Part shown: positions 31,919-41,431 of the stretch, piece by piece
Layout: each line of letters starts with the position of its first letter
Numbering within the stretch: position 1 is the stretch's first letter
Assembly (NCBI GenBank): GCA_021732845.1
Contig: JAKFUF010000202.1
Location: 1-48,796, forward strand
From: Planctomycetaceae bacterium
GTDB lineage: Bacteria > Planctomycetota > Planctomycetia > Planctomycetales > Planctomycetaceae
Direction: 5' to 3'
DNA length: 48,796 nt
Translations under genes and position numbers: made by a program
Notes under the pieces: generated by a model
Databases searched by the model: none
What the model was told of the DNA's origin: nothing
What the model saw: only the letters and a program-made list of their open reading frames with translations

Positions 31919-32824
31919 ATGCCGTTGCTTGGTGCGCACATGTCAATCGCCGGAGGCCTGCACAAGGCGGTCGAGGCCGCGGTGGCTCACGGGATGGACA
32001 CGCTGCAGATTTTTACCTTCAGCCCCTCGCAGTGGTCGGTGTCAGCAATTCCCGCGGCGGAGTTGGGAAAGGCCGGCGGTCCCAAATGGCGGGGGAAGCC
32101 CTTGGCCGAAGCCACGGTCTCCGGATTTCGGGCGGCGATGAAAGCCAGCGGACTCTCGCAGCCCGTGGCTCACAACAGCTACCTCATCAATCTGGCCAGC
32201 CCCGACAATGATCTGTGGCAAAAATCGCTGGACACGATGACCTGCGAACTGGAACGGGCGGAGGCGCTGGGGTTGATGGGCGTGGTGATGCACCCCGGCA
32301 GCTTTGTCTCTTCCACGGAAGCGGCCGGACTGGAGCGGATCGCCCTGGGCCTCAACCAACTGCACCGCGACACCGCCGGATACCGCACCCTCAACCTGCT
32401 GGAGACCACGGCCGGGCAAGGCACCAACCTCGGGCACCGCTTCGAACATCTTCAGCAGATTCTCGACACCGTGACTGAACCTGATCGCCTGGGCATCTGC
32501 CTCGACACCTGCCACATTTTCGCCGCCGGCTATCCGCTCGACTCTGCGGAAGAGTATGCGGAGACAATGGCCGAGTTCGACCGGCGGATCGGCCTGTCCC
32601 GGATCAAGGCGTTTCACCTGAACGACAGTGTCAAGCCCCGCGGCAGCCGTGTCGACCGGCACGCGCACATCGGCGAAGGCCAGCTCGGACTCAACCCCTT
32701 TCGGCATCTGCTCCGCGACCCACGGTTCGCACAAACCCCAATGTACCTGGAAACCGCCAAGGGCGACCGCGATGGCGAAACGCTCGATGCGATCAACCTG
32801 CGCGTCCTGCGGTCGTTATTGTGA
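31919..32824 (+). CDS. nfo: Deoxyribonuclease IV (AP endonuclease, EndoIV family)
   Basis: 301 residues from ATG 31919 with AAGG upstream. The Zn ligands of the TIM barrel appear in order: GAHMSIAGG, VAHNSYLIN, VVMHPGSF, NLLETTAGQG, GICLDTCHIFAAGYPL, KAFHLNDSVKPRGSRVDRHA and PMYLETAKG. It cleaves DNA 5' of abasic sites in base-excision repair. Length and motifs are normal. The gene appears to be monocistronic. Confidence 0.93.
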   Translation: MPLLGAHMSIAGGLHKAVEAAVAHGMDTLQIFTFSPSQWSVSAIPAAELGKAGGPKWRGKPLAEATVSGFRAAMKASGLSQPVAHNSYLINLASPDNDLWQKSLDTMTCELERAEALGLMGVVMHPGSFVSSTEAAGLERIALGLNQLHRDTAGYRTLNLLETTAGQGTNLGHRFEHLQQILDTVTEPDRLGICLDTCHIFAAGYPLDSAEEYAETMAEFDRRIGLSRIKAFHLNDSVKPRGSRVDRHAHIGEGQLGLNPFRHLLRDPRFAQTPMYLETAKGDRDGETLDAINLRVLRSLL

Positions 32825-32915
32825 ATCACCGATAAAGGGTTGACGAGAAGCGATGCTCAACCGTTTACACGAGACCGCAGCCAAGTTGCACCTTCCTCGG
32901 GCGAAAAATTTTTTG

Positions 32916-33014
32916 ACCACGAATCTCACGAATAACACGAATAAAAGCCGTTGAATCAAGTCGCATCACATGGACAACAAGTTGCAGATTCGTGTTATTC
33001 GTCAGATTCGTGGT
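32916..33014. repeat. Inverted repeat ACCACGAATC-type, 27-bp arms
   Basis: The left arm at 32916-32942 (beginning ACCACGAATCTCACGAAT) and the right arm at 32988-33014 (ending CGTCAGATTCGTGGT) pair at 26 of 27 positions around a 45-base spacer. It lies about 90 bp after the endonuclease IV stop and could form a long stem in RNA. Confidence 0.8.
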
Positions 33015-33108
33015 TAAATCCTCTTCGTTGAAGTCTGGTGTTTTGCCTACGCGCTGGGAATCTGGGCCAACCACTTTGACAAAGTATCGATAGTGATTTT
33101 AACAACGT

Positions 33109-33143
33109 ACTGTGAAATTTGAAATCTGAAATTTGAAATTAAG
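33109..33143. repeat. AAATTTGAAATC-type repeat, single copy
   Basis: ACTGTGAAATTTGAAATCTG followed by AAATTTGAAATT. The same sequence family as 4471-4622. The rest of 32825-33200 shows no gene. Confidence 0.65.
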
Positions 33144-33200
33144 TTCCAGTCGGCGTCATCCCTTTTACAATCGCCAAGCGAATACAACTCGATCCACGGC

Positions 33201-33863
33201 ATGAACTACTTCTCCCACGGCCACCGCCACACCGACCGGCCATACTTCATGGTGGGGACGGCGGTGCCGGACATGCTGTCGGCGGTTGACCGGCAGGTGC
33301 GTGTCCGCACGAAAGACACGCTGCCGTTGGCGGATGGTTCGGCGACACCGCGGGCGGAGCTGGCTGCGGGAATCCTGCAGCATCTGCATGATGATGCCTG
33401 GTTCCATGTGACCCCGGCGTTTTACTCGACCACGGGGCAGTTGACGGCGCTGTTCCGCGAACTGCTGGTCGATGACGACAGTCCGCGGGCCAGCTTTCTG
33501 GGGCACATTGTCACGGAACTGCTGCTGGATGCCGTGCTGATCCAGCGCGACCCCGGCGTGCTGGAGGCGTATTACACGGCGTTTTCCCAGATCGACGCGG
33601 CGGTGGTGGAAGCCACGGTGAACGCCATCGCCCGGCGGCCGACCGAGCGTCTGGCCCCGCTGATCCCCCTGTTTGTTCAGGAGCGGTTTTTGGCGGACTA
33701 TGTCGAGCCACAAACGCTGTTGATTCGGTTGAATCAGGTGCTGCGACGCGTCAAACTGCAACCGCTTCCCCCCGAAACAACCACGCTGCTGGCGGTGGCT
33801 CGGGAGATCGTCGAAGCGAGCGCGCCGCAGTTGCTTTCACCTCCACCGGGATCCCTCTCATGA
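33201..33863 (+). CDS. Uncharacterised His/Asp-rich helical protein
   Basis: 220 residues from ATG 33201 (MNYFSHGHRHTDRPYFMVG). Conserved-looking His and Asp clusters, HGHRHTDR, GTAVPDML and LQHLHDDAWFH, suggest a metal-dependent, all-helical hydrolase. The outline recalls ACP phosphodiesterase- or phospholipase C-like proteins, but I would not assign an activity. Its stop overlaps the ATG of the sugar-isomerase gene by four bases, so the two are probably co-translated and functionally linked. Confidence 0.6.
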   Translation: MNYFSHGHRHTDRPYFMVGTAVPDMLSAVDRQVRVRTKDTLPLADGSATPRAELAAGILQHLHDDAWFHVTPAFYSTTGQLTALFRELLVDDDSPRASFLGHIVTELLLDAVLIQRDPGVLEAYYTAFSQIDAAVVEATVNAIARRPTERLAPLIPLFVQERFLADYVEPQTLLIRLNQVLRRVKLQPLPPETTTLLAVAREIVEASAPQLLSPPPGSLS

Positions 33864-34699
33864 AGTACGGTTTCAACCTGCTGCTGTGGACCACCGACGT
33901 CAACGAAGCCTGCGACCCGCTGCTGGAGCAGATCAAAAGCTGGGGCTATGACGGGGTTGAGATCCCCATTTTCGGCTACGACACCGCCAACTACACGCGG
34001 CTGGGGAAAAAACTGGACTCGATCGGGCTGGAACGGACGGCGGTGACCATTTCCACCGGCGAAGCCAATCCGATTGCCGCGGATACGGCGATCCGCAAGG
34101 CGGGCGTGGAGAAGGTGAAGCAGGCGATCGACATGTGCCACGCCTCGGGGGTGAAGCTGCTCTGCGGGCCGTACCACTCGGCGATCGGTCAGTTCAGCGG
34201 TGCTGGCACCACCGCCGACGAGTGGAAGTGGGGCCAGGAATCGATGCTGCAGGCGGCCGACCATGCCAAAGCCGCCGGAGTGACGCTGGTGATGGAGTAT
34301 CTGAACCGCTTCGAGTGCTATTTCCTCACGTCGGCTGTGGAAACGTCGCGGTTCATCAAGGAGGCGAACCACCCCAATCTGCGGATGATGTACGACACCT
34401 TCCACGCGAACATTGAAGAGAAAGATCTGGCGCAGGCGATCCGCACCTGTGCCCCATACACCGCGCACGTCCACATTTCCGAGAACGACCGGTCGACGCC
34501 CGGCGAAGGTCACGTCGACTGGGCCACGACCTTCAAGACGCTGAAAGAGGTCAAGTACGACGGCTGGTTCGTCGTGGAGGCCTTCGGCCTGGCCCTGCCG
34601 GCCATCGCCGCCGCGACCAAGATCTGGCGGCGGATGTATGACACCGAGGAGAAGCTGGCCCGGAACGCCTTGAAGTTCATGAAGTCGAACTGGGAATAG
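33860..34699 (+). CDS. Sugar phosphate isomerase/epimerase-like TIM barrel
   Basis: 279 residues from ATG 33860 (MKYGFNLLLWTTDVNEA). The Xyl_isomerase/AP-endonuclease-2 barrel is marked by VMEYLNRFECY (metal Glu), MMYDTFHANIEE (Asp, His), AHVHISENDRSTPGEG (His) and WFVVEAFG (Glu), the same order as in D-tagatose/D-psicose 3-epimerases. It probably interconverts ketoses or keto-inositols. It is coupled to the preceding His/Asp protein. Exact sugar unknown. Confidence 0.82.
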   Translation: MKYGFNLLLWTTDVNEACDPLLEQIKSWGYDGVEIPIFGYDTANYTRLGKKLDSIGLERTAVTISTGEANPIAADTAIRKAGVEKVKQAIDMCHASGVKLLCGPYHSAIGQFSGAGTTADEWKWGQESMLQAADHAKAAGVTLVMEYLNRFECYFLTSAVETSRFIKEANHPNLRMMYDTFHANIEEKDLAQAIRTCAPYTAHVHISENDRSTPGEGHVDWATTFKTLKEVKYDGWFVVEAFGLALPAIAAATKIWRRMYDTEEKLARNALKFMKSNWE

Positions 34700-35085
34700 G
34701 GTTTGAATGACCCAATGACCCAATGCATCAATGCATCAATGGGCTGGCCGCGTACCACGCGATCAGCTCATTGGCGGTGCTGCGCCGTGTTGCCGGGTCG
34801 ACGCTGCCAGACCGGTCCGCGTAGATCCACATTTTCAATCGAAAATCACAAATCAAAAATCGAAAATCATCCAACCACCGGCTTCCCTGTGTCAAAGTCC
34901 TCCGTCGCTCCCACAACGCGCCTCTTGCGACTGGTCGGAAGCATTGATACTCTTGGATATGTAGATTCTGTGATTTGTAGGCTCGCGGACCGCTGTGCAG
35001 ATTTTGCCACGGTTGGCAGAGCGGAAGGGATTCACACACGAGGCGTCCACGGATGACGCCGACGATTCATTCGGGAGAACCTTCG
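34700..35085. other. Gene-free stretch with short AT-rich repeats
   Basis: 34706-34741 is a run of CAATGACC and CAATGCAT units. 34840-34876 carries AAAATC/AAATC units (CGAAAATCACAAATCAAAA). The remainder has no recognisable gene. It probably includes the promoter of the DUF1549 gene, which I could not place. Confidence 0.5.
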
Positions 35086-37572
35086 ATGAACCGTGGCTGG
35101 CAGTTTGCAGCAAGCGTGGCTCTTGTGGCCGCCCTGTCGAATTTCTCATTCGCGGATGCGCCAAAACCCAAGGGTTTGGGCGATCCGGGAACGCTCATGA
35201 CCCTCAAGGTCGAACCGGACATCAAGGACGGCGGGTTCACCATTCGCGGTCGCGATGGACGCCAGCAACTGTTCGTCACCGGCACCTATTCGTCTGGCCA
35301 ACTGCGTGACCAGACCCGCGGCGTCACCTATACCGTGGAGCCCGCCGGGATTCTCACCGTTGACGCGCAGGGCCTGGTGAACCCGCTTGCAGACGGCAAC
35401 GCTGTGATTTCCGTCAAGAATGAAGCTGGTTTGACCGCCGCGATCAACGTCAAAGTTGAAGGTTTGGCGGTCGAGCACCCCATCAACTTCAAGAACCAGA
35501 TTGTTCCGATCTTCACGAAGCTCGGCTGCAACTCTGGTGGCTGCCACGGCAAGTCCAGCGGCCAGAACGGCTTCAAATTGTCGCTGCTCGGATTCTATCC
35601 CGATGAAGACTACGAATATCTGGTCAAGGAAGGTCGTGGCCGCCGGATGTTCCCGTCATCTGCGGGACAGAGCCTGCTGCTGACCAAGCCCGTGGGCAAG
35701 TCGCCGCACGGTGGCGGCAAGCGCATGGAAGTGGAAAGCTATGAATATCGCCTGATCGCCCGCTGGATTGACCAGGGGATGCCGTACGGCGCCGAGACCG
35801 ACCCTGTCGTCGTCGGCATCAAGTGTCTGCCTGAAGGGCGGTTGATGGACCGCGGTGCCGATCAGCAGATCGCCACGATCGCCTACTACAGCGATGGAAC
35901 CACCGAAGATGTGACGCGGATGGCACTGTACGAACCCAACGACACGGAAATGGCCGAAGTCACCACGGGTGCCTTGGTCAAGACGCTGGATCTTGCCGGT
36001 GAAGTGGCGATCATGGCCCGCTATCAGGGTCAGGTTTCCACCTTCCGAGCGACGATACCGCTGGGTGCCGACACTGCCGGGTTGCCTGAGCCACGCAATC
36101 TGGTGGACACCGCGGTGTTCAACAAACTGAAACTGCTGGGAATTCCCGCTTCGCCAGTTTGCGACGATTCGACATTCATTCGCCGGGTTTCGGTGGACAT
36201 TGCCGGGCGGTTGCCCAGCGAGGCTGAGGTCACGGCGTTCATTGCCGACACGGACCCCGCCAAGCGGGATCGGTTGATCGACCAGTTGCTCGACAGTCCG
36301 GAGTACGCCGACCTGTTCGCCAACAAGTGGAACATGGTGCTGCGCAACAAGAAACGCCAGGCCGACGACGCCCGCGGCATGTACTCGTTCTACAACTGGA
36401 TCCGCAACAGCTTGTATGAAAACAAGCCCTACGACCAGTTCGTGCGTGAGATTCTGACAGCTTCGGGTGACGTGCAGTCCAACCCACCGGTGGTGTGGTT
36501 CCGCGAAGTTGCCGCCAAGAATGAGCAGGTCGAAGACACGGCCCAGTTGTTCTTGGGGCTGCGGATTCAATGTGCCCGATGCCATCACCACCCGTTCGAG
36601 AAGTGGAGCCAGGACGACTACTACGGCTTCACCGCGTTCTTCAGCCGTGTGGGCAAGAAGAACGGAGCCACGGCTCGCGAACAGCGCGTGTTCCACAATG
36701 AAGGGGCGGCGGGTGAAGCCAATCCACGTTCTGGCAAGACGCTGAAGCCGACTGGGCTGGGTTCGCCAGCCTTGGAGATCGCCGCCGACCGTGATCCCCG
36801 CGCGTTCCTGGCCGACTGGATGGCCTCCAAGGACAACCCGTTCTTCGCCAAGGCCGTGGTCAACCGCTACTGGAAGCATTTCTTCGACCGCGGCATTGTC
36901 GAACCCGAAGACGATATGCGGGAAACCAATCCGCCGACCAATCCTGAGCTGATCAATGCTCTGGCGAAGAACTTCATCGACAGTGGCTTCGATCTCAAGG
37001 GGCTGGTGCGGACGATTTGCCAGTCGAAGACCTACCAGCTCAGCTCGCTGCCCAATGACTACAACCTCAAGGACAAGCAGAACTTCTCGCGATACTACCC
37101 GAAGCGGCTGAAGGCGGAAGTTCTGTACGACGCTCTCCACCAGGTGACCGCGACCACGCAGGCCTACTCCGGCCTGCCGACGGGCACCACCGCCGTGCAA
37201 CTGCCGGATCCCACGATCGGCCCCTACTTCCTGAAGGTGTTCGGGCAGCCGCAGGGTGACACCGCCTGTGAATGCGAACGGTCCCAGGAGGCGAATCTGG
37301 CCCAGAGCCTGCACCTGCTCAACAGCAGCGAAGTTCAGGGCAAGATTTCCGCCGGAAATGGCCGCGCAGCCCTGATGGCCGCCGAGAAGGATCGGCCGGA
37401 CGACATGCGTCTGCGAGAACTGTACCGCTGGGTCTACTCCCGTGAACCCAGTGCGGAAGAACTGGAAATCGCCATGAAGCACATCGCCAAGCACGAAGCC
37501 AACAAGAAGGTGGCTTATGAAGACATCATCTGGGCGCTCGTGAACACGAAGGAATTCCTGTTCAATCACTAA
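35086..37572 (+). CDS. Secreted BIG2-DUF1549-DUF1553 protein with planctomycete cytochrome motifs
   Basis: 828 residues from ATG 35086 with GGGAG upstream. The signal peptide MNRGWQFAASVALVAALS ends near SFADA. Residues ~40-130 form a BIG2 immunoglobulin-like domain. The cytochrome-like domain has LGCNSGGCHGK (Cys148, Cys153, His154, a CX4CH form). DUF1549 follows with IRRVSVDIAGRLPSEAEV and IQCARCHHHPFEKW (CxxCH at 496-500). DUF1553 covers the last ~250 residues (FFAKAVVNRYWKHFFDRG, LHLLNSSEVQGKI). Such proteins are abundant in planctomycetes and thought to act outside the cytoplasm in redox-linked polysaccharide metabolism; the reaction is not established. It is followed by the PPC-rod and WD40 genes. 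Confidence 0.88.
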   Translation: MNRGWQFAASVALVAALSNFSFADAPKPKGLGDPGTLMTLKVEPDIKDGGFTIRGRDGRQQLFVTGTYSSGQLRDQTRGVTYTVEPAGILTVDAQGLVNPLADGNAVISVKNEAGLTAAINVKVEGLAVEHPINFKNQIVPIFTKLGCNSGGCHGKSSGQNGFKLSLLGFYPDEDYEYLVKEGRGRRMFPSSAGQSLLLTKPVGKSPHGGGKRMEVESYEYRLIARWIDQGMPYGAETDPVVVGIKCLPEGRLMDRGADQQIATIAYYSDGTTEDVTRMALYEPNDTEMAEVTTGALVKTLDLAGEVAIMARYQGQVSTFRATIPLGADTAGLPEPRNLVDTAVFNKLKLLGIPASPVCDDSTFIRRVSVDIAGRLPSEAEVTAFIADTDPAKRDRLIDQLLDSPEYADLFANKWNMVLRNKKRQADDARGMYSFYNWIRNSLYENKPYDQFVREILTASGDVQSNPPVVWFREVAAKNEQVEDTAQLFLGLRIQCARCHHHPFEKWSQDDYYGFTAFFSRVGKKNGATAREQRVFHNEGAAGEANPRSGKTLKPTGLGSPALEIAADRDPRAFLADWMASKDNPFFAKAVVNRYWKHFFDRGIVEPEDDMRETNPPTNPELINALAKNFIDSGFDLKGLVRTICQSKTYQLSSLPNDYNLKDKQNFSRYYPKRLKAEVLYDALHQVTATTQAYSGLPTGTTAVQLPDPTIGPYFLKVFGQPQGDTACECERSQEANLAQSLHLLNSSEVQGKISAGNGRAALMAAEKDRPDDMRLRELYRWVYSREPSAEELEIAMKHIAKHEANKKVAYEDIIWALVNTKEFLFNH

Positions 37573-37712
37573 CAATGAATGACTCAATGACCAATGTCAC
37601 AATGACCAATGAGATTTGCCGCGCGCATCCAGCGATGGTGCTCGTGAATCAGACTGCCGCAACCTCCCTTGGTCATTGTTTCATTGGACATTAGGTCATT
37701 AATCTCATTACC
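37573..37712. repeat. Large inverted CAATGACCAATG-type repeat
   Basis: The left arm at 37573-37615 (ACTCAATGACCAATG, CACAATGACCAATGAG) faces the right arm at 37669-37712 (TTGGTCATTGTTTCATTGG, TAGGTCATTAATCTCATTA). It directly follows the DUF1553 stop and may act as a terminator-like stem. From there to 37883 no gene is seen. Confidence 0.7.
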
Positions 37713-37883
37713 CTCCATACCTTCCCGCCAAAATCCCCAATCGTCAGTGTCCTCGCAGCTTTACCGTGCTGTTGTTTTCTCGGTACGATGGGCGCATCAC
37801 ACTGAATGATGGGTGACTGAAACTTCGATCGGCTCCCGCCCGAACGTCGTCTCACGATCACCGCCCTCCCGAAGGAGTACTCG

Positions 37884-40800
37884 ATGCTACGGCTTCGACA
37901 CGCATCGCTCGCGCTGCTGGCCATTCTGTGGGGTTCATACTCTGCTCCCTTTGTCGCGGCCCAACTGCCACAGGCCCGGCTGACCAGCGTCTTCCCGCTG
38001 GGGGCACAGCGAGGCACGAGTGTCGACATCAGCAGCCTGGGCGGCACCGATCTGGACGATGCCACGGGACTGCTGTTTTCCCATCCCGGGATCACGGCCG
38101 TTCCCAAGATGAACGCCCCTGGTCAGTTTACCGTTTCGGTGGCGACCGATGTCCCGCTCGGGCTGTACGATGTCTGTGTGAAAGGCGTGTTCGGCGTGAG
38201 CAACCCCCGGACTTTCTCCGTGGGTGAACGGAAGGAAGTCCTGGAAGCGGAGCCGAACAACGAGTTCGCCAAGCCACAGGTTGTCGAGCTGAACACCGTG
38301 ATCAACGGCCGCTCCGATGGCGGGGCGGATGTCGATTTCTACAAAGTGTCGGGCAAAGCCGGACAGCGGCTCCTGGTGGATGCCGCCGCACAGCGCGTCG
38401 ACTCGCGGATGACGCCCATTCTTGAACTGTACAATGCCGCTGGACGCAAGCTGGCCTTCCGGCCGGGAACCGCCGACGATCCGCTGCTGGATTACAGCCT
38501 GCCTGCCGACGGCGACTATGTCGTCAAGGTTTACGACTCGGTTTATGGCGGCAGTGCCGAGTACGGCTACCGCCTTGTAATTCACACCGGCCCGCACGTG
38601 GATTCGATCTCCCCATCGTCGGGGATTCCTGGCACGACTGCGGAATACACGCTGTATGGCCGCAACCTGCCGGGTGGTCAGCCCACCGACCGCAAGTCGT
38701 TTGGCCGACCTCTGGACATGTTGAAGGTTCAGATCGCCCTGCCGGCCGAGTCGACGATTGAGCAGGCCAGCCGACCGCTTGAAGCCGCCGAGGCTGCGGT
38801 GGATGGCTTCTCCTATCGGTTGGTCACCCCGGAGGGGAGCACCAACCCGGTGGCGATCTTCTTTGCGACAGCTCCCACCGCAGTGGAAGCCGAGCCCAAC
38901 GACACGCCAGCCCAGCCACAGGTGGTGACGCTGCCGATCGAAATTTCTGGTGCGTTCCAGGCGCGGGGCGACAGCGATCTGTTCCAGTTTGACGCCAAAG
39001 CGGGCGACATCTACTGGGTCGATGTCTTCGGTGAACGCAATGGATCCGCTGCCGACCCCTACATGGTCATCGAGCAGGTGAAGAAGGACGACAAAGGGGT
39101 GGAGACCGTCAGCCGGATCACCGCCTTGGATGACAACCCGCTCAACGTGGGCGGGCCGGCGTTCAACAGCAGCAGCGATGACCCGGTCTTCAAGTTCGCC
39201 GCGCCAGCCGACGGAACGTTCCGGATCACCCTGCGGGACCGCAATTTCGAAAGCCGTGGCGACCCCACACTGACCTACCGGATGGCGGTTCGCCAGGAAT
39301 CGCCGGACTTCCGCCTCGTTGCGCTTCCGGTCACACCCACCAACGACCCCAACGCACAGACCGCGACTTGGGACCTGGGGCTGCGCAAGGGTGACACGGC
39401 CCAGTTGAATGTCATGGCTTATCGCCGCGACGGCTTCAATGGCGTCATTGATGTCACCCTCGAAGGGTTGCCCGAAGGCGTGACTTCTCCCGGTGCCAGC
39501 ATCGGTGCCGGGCAGTCCGCTGCCGTGCTGGTGCTGAGTTCGACCGAAGCCGCCGCCGACTGGGCCGGGACAATCCGGGTGGTTGGCAAGGCGAAATTGG
39601 AAGATGCGGCCCTCGCCAAAGCGGCAGCCGCCGCCGACGCGGCTGCCAAGGCCGCCGTGGCTGAAGCCGCGAAGGCCGCCGCCGACGCCAAGCCTGCTGC
39701 CGACCAGAAAGTGACTGAAACCGCCGCCGCGCTGGCCGCAGCCGTGGCTGCCCGCGATCAGGCGGTCAAGACCCTGGTGCATGACGCCCGCGGTGGGACC
39801 GTGGTGTGGGGCGGCAATGTGCAGGCCCCCATCCAGTCGCGCGTGGCCCGAATGTTGACCCTTGCCGTCCTGAAGGAAGTCGCCCAATACCAATTGGTGA
39901 CCGAGGTGGCGAAATTCGAGGTCAGTCAGAGCAGTCAGATCCTGATTCCGTTGAAGCTGATGAAGCGCGCCGGGTTCGACAATCCGGTGACGCTCACCTA
40001 CATCACGCCGCCGCCCAATGTGCAGGTGGAGAACAAGCCGATCGCCAAGGGGCAGGCCGATTTGGTGTACCGCATCTTCGTGCAGCCCAACGCCGCACCG
40101 GGGACCTACACGCTGTTTCAGCAGAGCCAGACACAGGTCAGCTACAAGCGGCACCCCGAAAAGGAGGCCGCGGCCGCCGCCGAGAAGGCCGAGGCTGAGA
40201 AGGTGCTCGCCGCCTCCACGGCCGCAATGACCGCGGCCACTGCGGCCAAGGTGTCCGCTGACAAGCTCGTGGTCGACACCGCCGCGCTGGCCAAGAAAGC
40301 CACTGACGATCAGGTCGCCATCGCCAAGGTGGCGGCGGACACCGATGCTGCCGCCAAGAAGGCGGGCGAAGAGAAAGTGGTTGCCGACAAACTGGTTGTC
40401 GACACGGAAGCCGTGGCTAAGAAAGCCGCTGAAGAAAAAGCGGTCACCGACAAGGCCAGCGCGGAAGCGGATGCAGTCGTGAAGTCCACGACCGAAGCTG
40501 CCGTCAAGGCGAAGGAAGCCGCCGACAAGGCCCCCGATGACAAGGCGTTGCAGGAAGCGAAGGCAGCCATCGACAAGGCGGTGATCAGCACCACCGAGGC
40601 TGCGAAGAAGCCGCTCGAAGCGAAGATCGCCAATGACAAGAAGGCAGCCGAAGCCACGGAAGTGGCCAAGAAGGCGGCCGAAGCCAAGGCTGTCGTCGAG
40701 AAGAAAGTGGCCGACGCCCTGGCGCTGGCGAAGAAAGCCGCGGAAGACAAAGTTGCCGCCGATACGGCCGTGACTGCGAAGGCAGCCGACGCCAAGAAGG

Positions 40801-41297
40801 CGGTCGAGGGTCAGGCGGTTGCTGTCAAGGCGATGGCCGACGCCGATGCGGCCCTCAAGGCAGCCACGGCGGCGAAGGCTGCTGCCGACAAGAAGGCGAC
40901 CGATGCCGCCAACGTCGCCAAACCCCAGAATCTCAATGCCTTCTCCCCGGCCCCCTCGATCGTCGTGACGGTCAAGCAGGGTCCGGGCACGCTCGGCGTG
41001 GCTCCGGCCAACGGCGGCGCGGTCAAGCGGGGTGAAAAGCTCGAAGTGAAGGTCACCGTCGCCCGCGCCAACGGCTTTGCCGGTCCGGTCACGCTTTCGC
41101 TGCCGATGCCCCCAGGCATCGCGGGGTTGAAGGCGGCGGACGTGGTGATTCCCGCCGACAAGAACGAAGGCGTGTTTGTGATCGAAACGGCCGCCGACGC
41201 CACGATGGGCCAGTTGCCCAACATGGTGGTGCGGGGCTCGATGGAGTTCAACGGACAGGCGGCGGTCGACCAGCCGATTGCCATCAATGTGCAGTAG
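37884..41297 (+). CDS. Secreted PPC-domain protein with long Ala/Lys-rich helical rod
   Basis: 1137 residues from ATG 37884. The signal peptide LRHASLALLAILWGSY ends near FVAAQ. Two bacterial pre-peptidase C-terminal (PPC) beta-sandwiches are visible, with EAEPNNEFAKPQVVELN then DVDFYKVSGKAGQRLLVD, and VEAEPNDTPAQPQVVTLP then DSDLFQFDAKAGDIYWVD. Two inserts of low-complexity helix, about residues 572-630 and 756-1012, are rich in Ala, Lys, Asp and Glu (KKAAEEKAVTDKASAEADA) and lack Pro. A final beta domain (NGFAGPVTLSLPMPPG) ends the protein. It is probably an extracellular or periplasmic structural or carrier protein for the neighbouring DUF1549 and WD40 proteins. Confidence 0.78.
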   Translation: MLRLRHASLALLAILWGSYSAPFVAAQLPQARLTSVFPLGAQRGTSVDISSLGGTDLDDATGLLFSHPGITAVPKMNAPGQFTVSVATDVPLGLYDVCVKGVFGVSNPRTFSVGERKEVLEAEPNNEFAKPQVVELNTVINGRSDGGADVDFYKVSGKAGQRLLVDAAAQRVDSRMTPILELYNAAGRKLAFRPGTADDPLLDYSLPADGDYVVKVYDSVYGGSAEYGYRLVIHTGPHVDSISPSSGIPGTTAEYTLYGRNLPGGQPTDRKSFGRPLDMLKVQIALPAESTIEQASRPLEAAEAAVDGFSYRLVTPEGSTNPVAIFFATAPTAVEAEPNDTPAQPQVVTLPIEISGAFQARGDSDLFQFDAKAGDIYWVDVFGERNGSAADPYMVIEQVKKDDKGVETVSRITALDDNPLNVGGPAFNSSSDDPVFKFAAPADGTFRITLRDRNFESRGDPTLTYRMAVRQESPDFRLVALPVTPTNDPNAQTATWDLGLRKGDTAQLNVMAYRRDGFNGVIDVTLEGLPEGVTSPGASIGAGQSAAVLVLSSTEAAADWAGTIRVVGKAKLEDAALAKAAAAADAAAKAAVAEAAKAAADAKPAADQKVTETAAALAAAVAARDQAVKTLVHDARGGTVVWGGNVQAPIQSRVARMLTLAVLKEVAQYQLVTEVAKFEVSQSSQILIPLKLMKRAGFDNPVTLTYITPPPNVQVENKPIAKGQADLVYRIFVQPNAAPGTYTLFQQSQTQVSYKRHPEKEAAAAAEKAEAEKVLAASTAAMTAATAAKVSADKLVVDTAALAKKATDDQVAIAKVAADTDAAAKKAGEEKVVADKLVVDTEAVAKKAAEEKAVTDKASAEADAVVKSTTEAAVKAKEAADKAPDDKALQEAKAAIDKAVISTTEAAKKPLEAKIANDKKAAEATEVAKKAAEAKAVVEKKVADALALAKKAAEDKVAADTAVTAKAADAKKAVEGQAVAVKAMADADAALKAATAAKAAADKKATDAANVAKPQNLNAFSPAPSIVVTVKQGPGTLGVAPANGGAVKRGEKLEVKVTVARANGFAGPVTLSLPMPPGIAGLKAADVVIPADKNEGVFVIETAADATMGQLPNMVVRGSMEFNGQAAVDQPIAINVQ

Positions 41298-41308
41298 TCA
41301 AAAGAATC

Positions 41309-41357
41309 TCAAATTTCACGGTCAACAGGTGACTGTTTGCCGTTGGGATTTGAAACT
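41309..41357. repeat. Degenerate AAATTTCA inverted repeat
   Basis: CTCAAATTTCACGGTCAACAG faces CTGTTTGCCGTTGGGATTTG. Related to the AAATTTGAAATC family, it sits between the PPC-rod and WD40 genes. Confidence 0.45.
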
Positions 41358-41431
41358 CGAGTCCGAGAATGTTCCGCCCCGGCGGGCCGGGCGATCACCA
41401 AGATAATACCTCTGCGTTGCGGGGACATGAG

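Noticed and set aside
35656-37587. 643-codon minus-strand open frame
   Set aside because: Antisense shadow of the DUF1549/DUF1553 gene produced by high-GC codon bias.
37935-40154. 739-codon minus-strand open frame
   Set aside because: Antisense shadow of the PPC-domain gene; no motif.
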